Assembly: GCA_012845835.1 (NCBI GenBank)
Contig: JABAKD010000021.1
Span: forward strand, 6,107,386 to 6,171,385
DNA from: Undaria pinnatifida
Taxonomy: Eukaryota > Sar > Phaeophyceae > Laminariales > Alariaceae
DNA: 64,000 bases
Direction of reading: 5' to 3'
Shown here: positions 59,501 to 64,000 of the stretch, piece after piece
Layout: every line of letters begins with the position of its first letter
Position numbering within the stretch: the first letter of the stretch is position 1
Notes under the pieces: model-generated
The model's database searches: none
What the model was told of the DNA's origin: nothing
The model's input: the letters and a program-made list of their open reading frames with translations, nothing else
Made by a program: the position numbers and the translations under genes

Positions 59501-62015
59501 GGACCAAGGTACAGTATGTTTCTCGCATCAAAACACATACCCACGTGGAAAGCCTTCAACGTGTATTCGATCTAGTCACACTTTTCCCAGCATAACTACC
59601 TTGAATATATCGGCTGTGGCACGATAATTGAAAGATGTATAAAAATGTTTTCCTCACGGGAAAAAACTCATAGCTCTTGCGCTGGTGCTCACAGATGTGT
59701 GTTCAATCGTTGCCCTGCGTCCTGTGTTTTCATTCTTGTTTTTGGCCTTTAACACAACAGGTTTTTGAGTGCATGAGGCGGCTGCTTCTCACCGGTATGC
59801 TGGTATTCATGCCAGATGCATCAGTACAGGTGGCTTTCAGCTGCATCTTTGCTTTCATCAGGTATGGCGGGGGAAGCCTGCTGACCGCACCGCGCGTGAA
59901 GCGAGACTGGCCTCTTGTGACGACCTTGCGTATCCCATCGACAACCGTTTGAGTCCTCGCCGTTTACCACCGAACCACCTTGTACCGGCCCATACGTACC
60001 GGTTGACATGTTGGCGTGTCATCACAGACGTTGACGACCGTCCAATCTAATGTTGGGGCACCACTCGGTGGGCGGGAGGAGGGGGGGGGGGGGGGGAGGC
60101 TCCGGTAGACGATTGGCGTTACACCCATAGAATGCAAGGCGGAAGACGAGAGGCACAGAAGATGGGGTCATTGTTACAGCCGATGGTTTGGTCGGCTCGG
60201 TGTCATTCGTCGCGGTTCGCGTGAGTTGTTACGTATCTGGTGCCGCCTGCGTGGTTTGTTGTATGCACCGCCGTGGAGAAAGCGCCAGCAATATGGAAAA
60301 TTTTCAAACAGCTGCAACCGTGAGTGTTTTATATCGGCGTTCGGGAACAATAGGGGTATCTGACCGGTCCATCGTATGATAGCATTGACCACAAAAAACA
60401 TGACATTTAAACCAAGAGCCAGAAAACAAAGGCCGCGATAGCACCTTTCAACTTTTAGTATCGCATCCGTGTGGTGCACCGACAGTAGGTATTTCGATAG
60501 AACGGCAATGTGTCGTGTGTCAAGGGTCGATGGTTGTATATATTGTTTGCGTGTTGGACCCACGCAACTATACAATCGTCACCGCATAAAGCACCGCGCC
60601 ACAACACCAAGGCAAAGTGGGTCCATCAAGATTTACGCTCGCTGTTAACATGGCCAAGACAACTCATCCAACGAGTGCATACAATAATGGAGAACGCACA
60701 CATATTCCAGCATCCCACTGAACTTTTGTTATATTTGTGGTTGAAAATGTAATGACGTGGTCTCTCTCCCTCCTGCCGCGCTGACTGCCCTGAACCACAT
60801 GTACATGCCGTTTGGTTTCGGATGAAGCCTGTGGGCCTTCGAGCTTCAAAGACCGCACATTGACAGCTTGGAAATGCAGCTATACCGAGCTGTGAGTACA
60901 TCGATGACTGGCTTGTAGATGTGTCCCGCGCCCGTCAGCTTTATCCTCAGATAGGGGCCGCACCACTTGGCCCATTTGTTTTTCGGTTTCATTTGTTTTT
61001 CCGCCAAGCTCCTCAACAGGAGAGCCGGCCAATATTTTTAATGTTTTACTGTGTAAGCTGGTAAGCGTTTTTAATATACTTCTACTTTGCTGAATCGTGA
61101 AGCGGTCTTATCTTACCTGGTGGTAGTGCGGAGCCGGTTGTTGGGTACATTGTGTTGATGAATTCAATTCATGAGCCTTATAAGTTGTAGATACCCGTCG
61201 ATCGGAGCCACGAGAGCTCTGATGGAGCCTGAACAGTATCCCAGGTTAACGTCAAGTCTAAACAGCGGCAGTGATTGATGTCGTATAACCAACACCGCAG
61301 CAAGGAACAGGAGTACGTTGGTGTGCATCGCTCTGACCGTGTATCTCAGTCGATGGGAAAATTGTGACGCCCGAACAAGGTACGTCATTGTAGGTGGTCA
61401 TCGATCTGCAAAACTGTTCCGGCTGAAATGCGTGAACTTTGAGTTTCCTTGTCGTCAGGTGTCAGCAATAGAACCGTACAACATGCTCTTGGTTTGGGGC
61501 TAATCGTAGACGGGAGGACCAGCCGGGGAACTTTGTGTATGTTTAACCAAGCGTGTTTATGTTACTATTCTCACATCAACTCATCGCGATAAGCTAGTTC
61601 ATGGCATCATCTCATTTTTCACCGGAACGAGGGCACACGTCGCAGAGACAAATGGACTCTGCCGACACCTAAACGCGCACTCAACGTTGAAGACGTCTTT
61701 CAAAGTGTCGCGTCTACCGTTTAGTCAATGCCTCGTCGCATTAAGTCATTTTCAGTATCTAGTATTTAGTTTCCTTCCTTGCTTCGTCTGTTTCGCGTTT
61801 GTTTCACTCGGTGTGCCAAATACAAGGGATGCCTGGTGATCTTCTTCACCAATTTCTTGGCTTTGATCATTCAAGCCGAATTTGCAGACCAAAACTCAAG
61901 CAGCAGCGCTGTTTATTCGGCGTTGCTGATCATGGTCCACGTGATGTTTGTTCTGACCATATGCTGGAACAGCTGGGCGACAATGAGGGCGACCTTCAGT
62001 AGGCGACACGTCCAG
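35966..62015 (+). CDS. Pmp-repeat, Cys-rich, multi-pass cell-surface protein (25 exons, 3' end not found)
   Basis: Gene model assembled by reading frames and splice phases. Exons: 35966-36709, 38470-38623, 39318-39631, 40385-40654, 41657-41932, 42474-42676, 43077-43188, 43608-43715, 43975-44107, 44408-44640, 44914-45215, 47733-48111, 49904-49973, 51021-51169, 51467-52217, 53297-53319, 53903-54042, 54973-55456, 56367-56450, 57686-57818, 58439-58476, 58936-59028, 59761-59861, 60828-60891, 61827-62015. They total 5547 nt (1849 codons), every junction keeps frame and all introns are GT-AG. Domain order: signal peptide (residues 1-25), GG[AGV][ILV]/FxxN repeats (about 190-770), EGF-like and Cys-rich part (about 800-1120), TM1 (about 1124-1147), disordered loop (1150-1400), multi-pass domain (about 1400-1849). 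The repeats match those defining chlamydial polymorphic membrane proteins, which are widespread in brown-algal surface proteins. A role at the cell surface (adhesion, sensing or recognition) is inference. No stop codon was found, so the C-terminal tail is missing. Confidence 0.85.
37170..37426 (+). mobile_element. 257-bp MITE, copy 1 (intron 1)
   Basis: Terminal inverted repeats GGCTACGGTAGGGGGGT and ACCCCCCCTACCGTAGCC. Just inside are palindromes, GTCACTCGCGCGAGTAAC on the left and a decayed form on the right. Same length and sequence, inverted, as 63592-63848. Outer bases GACCC/GGTCC suggest the TIR extends a few bases further. Confidence 0.85.
37484..37665 (+). repeat. Family I repeat, copy 1 (intron 1)
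   Basis: GACGCGTGGTACGATAGAGG to TTTATCCGGTAGCGGG. Collinear with 45591-45750 and 55919-56085. The 257-bp MITE lies immediately upstream and a hairpin (GTGCTACCGTAAAGGTAGCAC) at 37058-37080, so the MITE may be nested in a longer element. Confidence 0.6.
38470..38623 (+). CDS. Exon 2: beta-helix repeat
   Basis: Acceptor GGACAG|GCC (phase 0), donor GACG|GTGGGT (phase 1). Reads AKACDVLIDGCLFKDN and then GGGLHHED, a complete FxxN/GGGx repeat that continues exon 1 without a gap. A nearer AG at about 38380 was not used because its phase is wrong. Confidence 0.75.
39318..39631 (+). CDS. Exon 3: beta-helix repeats
   Basis: Acceptor CAACAG|GG (phase 1), donor AAG|GTGTGT (phase 0). Contains GQGGDVSL, SKGGAVSLSGG, EGGAFSVG and CIFENN, matching the Pmp motif pair. 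Confidence 0.8.
40385..40654 (+). CDS. Exon 4: beta-helix repeats
   Basis: Acceptor ATCAAAG|GGC (phase 0), donor GAG|GTAGGC (phase 0). Reads GGVMSLSSG, LFGSN, SGGVINAGEF, DGGVIVA and LFINN. The acceptor has a poor pyrimidine tract but joins exon 3 as ENNTCGKK|GGVM, exactly the expected repeat. Confidence 0.8.
41657..41932 (+). CDS. Exon 5: beta-helix repeats
   Basis: Acceptor TTCTCAG|AGT, donor GAG|GTAGGA, phase 0 to 0. Four repeats are visible: SGAVVY, ENGGVIFA, FENNEAKDGGVI and YSGNVATSDGGVF, spaced about 22-25 residues apart as in a beta-helix coil. Confidence 0.85.
42474..42676 (+). CDS. Exon 6: beta-helix repeats
   Basis: Acceptor TGAACAG|ATC (phase 0) and donor CCAT|GTACGT (phase 2). 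The AG seven bases downstream would break frame. Reads ITGGNFTNNKADFGGML and MQNEAVDGGAIHV. The junction to exon 7 makes GPAIYA, another repeat motif. Confidence 0.8.
43077..43188 (+). CDS. Exon 7: ectodomain
   Basis: Acceptor ATCCAG|A (phase 2), donor CAG|GTGCGT (phase 0). Reads YARDNATVSLQGMSLVDNTV. The DN in LVDN fits a degenerate FxxN turn. Confidence 0.75.
43608..43715 (+). CDS. Exon 8: ectodomain
   Basis: Acceptor TGCGCAG|GTG, donor GAG|GTATGT, 108 nt, phase 0 to 0. Reads VEFNDSSGSLDLSAVQVHEG, beta-strand rich, without a clear GGA motif. Confidence 0.75.
43975..44107 (+). CDS. Exon 9: last beta-helix-like segment
   Basis: Acceptor CTGCAG|GCA (phase 0), donor AACT|GTGAGT (phase 1). Reads AIVFSEGELYLDNCNFSGST and then AVIRNSVLGTNN, ending the repeat-rich ectodomain. 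Confidence 0.8.
44408..44640 (+). CDS. Exon 10: linker and EGF-like Cys cluster
   Basis: Acceptor CCGTCAG|AC (phase 1), donor GAG|GTAACC (phase 0). An acidic Ser-rich linker (EASSSSGELPNAD) is followed by TCGDMIPGSE and a Cys cluster ICSEGAACLEGDLGVYCECY. Confidence 0.75.
44914..45215 (+). CDS. Exon 11: extracellular beta domain
   Basis: Acceptor GTAACAG|AGG (phase 0), donor GAAAG|GTGTGC (phase 2). Reads RCVSGDGTVLALTLGKK and a Ser/Gly-rich stretch, then TLMEWTVFPSTGLLFP. An alternative AG two bases downstream is excluded by phase. Confidence 0.7.
45570..45750 (+). repeat. Family I repeat, copy 2 (intron 11)
   Basis: Begins with a MITE-type end (GGCTACGGGAGGGGGGGTAC), directly followed by GACGCTTGCTACGATAGCGA and, at the end, GGGATTTTGTCATCCGGTA. 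This junction suggests family I and the MITE share terminal repeats. Confidence 0.55.
46725..46900 (-). repeat. Family A head fragment (intron 11)
   Basis: ACATCACCCTGTTGACCTTC through GGAGTCGCCGACCTATATC to ATCCCACAGATGGAGTTATT: the first 170 bp of family A, reversed. Confidence 0.75.
47490..47580 (+). repeat. Family A internal fragment with poly-G (intron 11)
   Basis: GTGGACGTGGAGGCCTGATT and TTGATCAAAAT followed by an uninterrupted G run of about 33, as at 15940-16010. It lies 150 bp upstream of exon 12. Confidence 0.7.
47733..48111 (+). CDS. Exon 12: extracellular domain before the membrane
   Basis: Acceptor CTGCAG|C (phase 2) after a 2.5-kb repeat-laden intron; donor GAG|GTAAAT (phase 0). 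Reads SITITVVTRPSDSFDGTANV, an acidic segment (NEDEDDDVGAG) and YYHCAAGSFW...SCLLCTEE, the start of the GCC2/GCC3-like Cys-rich region. Confidence 0.8.
49904..49973 (+). CDS. Exon 13: Cys-rich segment
   Basis: Acceptor TTTTTACAG|GAC (phase 0), donor CCTC|GTAAGT (phase 1). Reads DACTGGTSVARVNDYCGDGY EGP. Spliced to exon 14 it gives CGDGYEGPQCEVCSDGYG, a standard juxtamembrane Cys motif. Confidence 0.8.
51021..51169 (+). CDS. Exon 14: Cys pair and transmembrane helix 1
   Basis: Acceptor AATAAAAG|AG (phase 1), donor CTT|GTGAGT (phase 0). Reads CEVCSDGYGRGAANACHVC followed by a strong helix, MYFLVVISVLLTLVIIALLA. With a cleaved signal peptide the preceding part is outside the cell and the following exon inside. 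Confidence 0.85.
51467..52217 (+). CDS. Exon 15: 250-residue disordered cytosolic loop
   Basis: Acceptor TTCTCAG|ATT (phase 0), donor ATAG|GTAAGC (phase 1). The open frame runs through 751 nt with no stop. Composition is Ser, Gly, Arg, Lys and Thr rich with no recognised domain. It ends LSALPLSKIKIV, the entry to the multi-pass part. Confidence 0.8.
53297..53319 (+). CDS. Exon 16: 23-nt micro-exon
   Basis: Acceptor GAGTTCAG|TT (phase 1), donor GCG|GTAAGT (phase 0). It supplies VVWQISSA, bridging KIKIVI of exon 15 to FADVTNTGFPPIY of exon 17. The strong donor and exact phase fit support it despite its size. Confidence 0.7.
53903..54042 (+). CDS. Exon 17: multi-pass domain
   Basis: Acceptor GCATGCAG|TTT (phase 0), donor TACT|GTGAGC (phase 2). 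Reads FADVTNTGFPPIYDKFLSVI and DLGWILSAACL, a membrane-associated segment with conserved-looking Pro and Cys. Confidence 0.85.
54973..55456 (+). CDS. Exon 18: transmembrane helix and Ser/Pro-rich loop
   Basis: Acceptor GTGCGCAG|G (phase 2), donor CAG|GTGTGT (phase 0). Opens with MVTIGPVFLLGLLGVTFYLG, a helix capped by SRR, then about 130 residues rich in Ser, Pro, Ala and Gly without a recognised domain. Confidence 0.8.
55919..56085 (+). repeat. Family I repeat, copy 3 (intron 18)
   Basis: GACGCATGCTACGATAGAGA, GTGGTTCTTGTTGTATACCA and GTTTTCTCCGGTAGC, collinear with the intron 1 copy. Confidence 0.6.
56367..56450 (+). CDS. Exon 19: transmembrane helix
   Basis: Acceptor CTGACAG|AGC, donor GTG|GTAAGA, phase 0 to 0. 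Reads SQLWGLFARHT and then MILIILYLVYSQVSTV. Confidence 0.85.
57686..57818 (+). CDS. Exon 20: extracellular Cys loop and helix start
   Basis: Acceptor CCCGCAG|GTG (phase 0), donor ATCT|GTGAGT (phase 1). Reads VFQTFACEDYPEIDKSYLRA, a second Cys in IECH, then YKIYAAIMICI, the start of the next helix. Confidence 0.85.
58439..58476 (+). CDS. Exon 21: 38-nt exon inside a helix
   Basis: Acceptor TGCACAG|AT (phase 1), donor CTG|GTACGT (phase 0). It completes MICIYPLGIPAAFGYLL with exon 20; the phase fit on both sides is exact. Confidence 0.8.
58936..59028 (+). CDS. Exon 22: intracellular turn
   Basis: Acceptor TGAGATAG|CGT, donor GAG|GTACGG, phase 0 to 0. Reads REKIDQRRLNQTV and FLWSAYYPNRYYFE, a basic turn followed by the aromatic entry of the next helix pair. 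Confidence 0.8.
59761..59861 (+). CDS. Exon 23: helix pair
   Basis: Acceptor ACAACAG|GTT (phase 0), donor ATCAG|GTATGG (phase 2). Reads VFECMRRLLLTGMLVFMP and VQVAFSCIFAFI, two hydrophobic segments. Confidence 0.85.
60075..60097. repeat. G-rich run in intron 23
   Basis: An 18-nt G run inside GGGCGGGAGGA...GAGGC. It is not followed by family A unit sequence. Confidence 0.8.
60828..60891 (+). CDS. Exon 24: loop after helix pair
   Basis: Acceptor GATGAAG|C (phase 2), donor GCT|GTGAGT (phase 0). Reads SLWAFELQRPHIDSLEMQLY RA. The frame is closed by a TGA just upstream of the acceptor, which fixes the exon start. Confidence 0.7.
61827..62015 (+). CDS. Exon 25: last two helices found
   Basis: Acceptor ATACAAG|GGA, donor CAG|GTGCGA, phase 0 to 0. 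Reads GCLVIFFTNFLALIIQAEF and ALLIMVHVMFVLTICWNSW, then a basic end, FSRRHVQ. An upstream AG at 61768-61769 would add 19 residues in frame. The donor implies at least one more exon. Confidence 0.8.
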
Positions 62016-62283
62016 GTGCGACCGCGCATGATCCACACTCACATATGCCCCTGGTTTACGTGTTTTTGCCACAAGTGTCGATGGGCATGCCAATTGACAC
62101 TTGGCTCGACTGTATCTGCAACTGTGGCCCACAGCCTTGTAGCTATGCACAGGTGGGGGTGCAGCGGAAGTGGCAGGGCTCCTGAGAACGGTCGCGCAAA
62201 CACAATCTTAGGCGCCGAAACAGGACTTGGAACGCATTCATTCGCTCTCTCTGGCCAACGCGGCTATGCTCCCGATACCCAGG

Positions 62284-62555
62284 GGCAAAGGTGCCATAAT
62301 GGACCCCCTTTTGGGGTGCCGGTGTTTGAAGTGGCTCGGGGTCACTCGCGCGAGTAACCGCTCTGTTTCGTTTTGCGACCATATGTTTTCACGATGGTAT
62401 CAATTGACGATATCAAGATCCGCAACATGGAATCATATTCTACGCTGAGCCGTACAATCACTTGAAGCATTTGTGTGCCCGTCAGGTATATAGTTGCTCG
62501 CGCGAGTGGCTCAAGCCCGGCAGTGAAAACCGTAGACATGGCTGCCCCCTTCCCG
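62284..62555 (+). mobile_element. Diverged MITE copy
   Basis: CAAAGGTGCCATAATGGACC, then GGGGTCACTCGCGCGAGTAA and, near the right end, TTGCTCGCGCGAGTGGCTC and GCCCCCTTCCCGTA. The internal palindromes are better preserved than the TIRs. Confidence 0.65.
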
Positions 62556-62559
62556 TACT

Positions 62560-63590
62560 AATGATACTCGTAAAAGATCAGTCTACCCGGTGCATCGTCT
62601 GTTGAGTAGGTGAAGGGGTCTAAACGTAACCCCGCCCAAGAATAGAATCCCCTGCCTTACGAACCTAAGGGTGTGCAGAGCAGATTATAATGATATTCCG
62701 AGCTCTTAACACCAGGTTATCAACGTTCGCACAATCCTACCAGGCTTGTGTGCCTTAGCCTTGAGAGAAATGGAGTATATATTCGTGAAATTTCTTGACA
62801 AATGACTAACAGCTGGTTCCTCGCTTGAGGAACTCCAATCAAACAAGTACATGGTTATTCGATCCCACAACTTCAACCCTTACCGCACTATATTATGTGG
62901 GGTGACTCGTAGGTTAAAGTTCGAGGTCTCATCCTGCAGGCCTATACCTGATAGAACCTGTGCGTTCATTGGGAGTATGGTGTCGCCATGACCCCGACAA
63001 ACAGCATTTTTAAGCTCGCTTGTGTCAACGCAATAGGGGGAGCTCAAACAGGTAAACGCTGAAGTGTTTTGCGCTGCAGCTCATTGTAGCCCATCCGACA
63101 TGGAACGTCATTCATTTTCAGTCTGAATGACAGGTTGTTGAACCTGTTTGAACCTCCGCGTAGGTTGTCGGTGTTCGGATAATTCGGTGGTTGGAGTAAG
63201 AGCCATATATCTCGCGATCGACGTGACCCGATCCATAGCATATGGTGTGATATACCTATTGGTAAGCGAATATGTATATATATCGCAGACGGCATTGTGT
63301 TTGGCATCGTCCTTGTGATCGCCTCTCTTTGGTTTATTTGTATCTGGAAAGCCATTTTCGCCCTCCGCACGCCTCGCCTCGAAACCAAACACTCAAGTTG
63401 TTGGTCACATAGCTTGTCCCAGACATCCATACAGTTGCGCGAACAACGTAGTACACATCCAGCATACACAACTGTTACAGAATGGCTCTTGGCCACACTC
63501 GAAAACACCGAAACCGCAAGAAGATGTTATAAAAACGGTGTCAAGGGTTGTGAAGCAACACCGTCACAACCGCCTGCCCATGGTAGACCA
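62560..63590. other. Expected location of 3' exons; nothing certain
   Basis: The gene's last donor (62015) requires a further exon. A 15-nt phase-0 stretch, ATAG|GGGGAGCTCAAACAG|GTAAAC (63037-63051), would fit but is too short to trust. At 63285-63370 a plus-strand hydrophobic frame (IVFGIVLVIASLWFICIWK) follows ATCGCAG, in the wrong phase. A minus-strand frame of 154 codons overlaps (63508-63044), without a domain. Confidence 0.35.
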
Positions 63591-63591
63591 A

Positions 63592-63848
63592 GGCTACGGT
63601 AGGGGGGGTACCCCCGTTTTTACTGGTGTGTTTGAGCCACTCGCACGAGTGACTCTGTACCTCACGGATGAAAATGGTTTGGACAAATGATTTGGAGCAG
63701 CTTAAATTACCTTTGCATTGCGGGTCGATTTCGTCAATATAAAACATGAAAAAAACGTAAAATCGCAAAATAACAAAGGGGTTACTCGCGCGAGTGACCC
63801 CTAGCCACTGAAATTCAAGGCCCAAAGAGGGACCCCCCTACCGTAGCC
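63592..63848 (-). mobile_element. 257-bp MITE, copy 2
   Basis: GGCTACGGTAGGGGGGGTAC to CCCCCCTACCGTAGCC, exactly as long as the intron 1 copy and collinear with it in reverse orientation, with internal palindromes at both ends (CACTCGCACGAGTG and TTACTCGCGCGAGTGA). Confidence 0.85.
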
Positions 63849-63973
63849 CGGGGGAGTCCCCGGTCAAAATCTATCACCATTTTTAGTTTTGTCCGAAGAA
63901 ATTCTTTATCGTATTCCGGAGACCTCTCAGCGTCAAGGGCGTTCTTCGTGTGCTTTCTCTCCCCAATATCAAA

Positions 63974-64000
63974 NNNNNNNNNNNNNNNNNNNNNNNNNNN
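63974..64000. other. Assembly gap
   Basis: Run of N to the window end. Confidence 1.

Overview
The window is nuclear DNA of an intron-rich eukaryote. A stramenopile is likely, most plausibly a brown alga of the Ectocarpus type. This is inference. It rests on one gene with at least 25 exons, GT-AG introns of about 0.25-2.5 kb, chlamydial-Pmp-like surface repeats joined to a Cys-rich multi-pass membrane region, and non-LTR retrotransposon remnants of a kind I associate with brown algae. No bacterial operon, rRNA, CRISPR array or convincing functional tRNA is visible. The sequence ends in an assembly gap (N from 63974).

The left part (1-35,700) is almost entirely mobile and repetitive DNA. It holds: (i) a dispersed family (family A) with a conserved head, poly-G tracts and a degenerate internal unit of about 130 bp, present in about a dozen pieces on both strands; (ii) a second family (F) that ends in a related head; (iii) two copies of a TIR transposon in opposite orientation (8560-9450 and 9931-10756) and a decayed third (34305-35025), all keeping what looks like the first codons of the same protein; (iv) non-LTR retrotransposon pieces, the largest with the YxDD active-site segment and RT C-terminus (about 5139-7050, minus strand); (v) tRNA-headed SINEs; (vi) a probable Ty1/copia RNase H remnant; (vii) microsatellites and tandem repeats. 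A few short ORFs (23571-24233, 25098-25301) may be coding but are not recognised.

The right part (35,966-62,015 or beyond) is one large plus-strand gene that I assembled exon by exon with consistent splice phases: 25 exons, 5547 nt, 1849 codons and no internal stop. The predicted protein has a signal peptide, a long ectodomain of GG[AGV][ILV]/FxxN repeats (parallel beta-helix type), a Cys-rich juxtamembrane region, a first transmembrane helix, a 250-residue Ser/Gly/basic loop and then a multi-pass membrane domain. The stop codon was not found and the 3' end is probably near or beyond the gap.

The introns of this gene carry mobile elements of their own: a 257-bp MITE (37170-37426; a second copy at 63592-63848 and a diverged one near 62284-62555), three copies of a short family I, and two family A fragments. 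The window therefore shows one expressed-looking surface-protein gene embedded in, and lengthened by, several small non-autonomous repeat families, some of which look undescribed.
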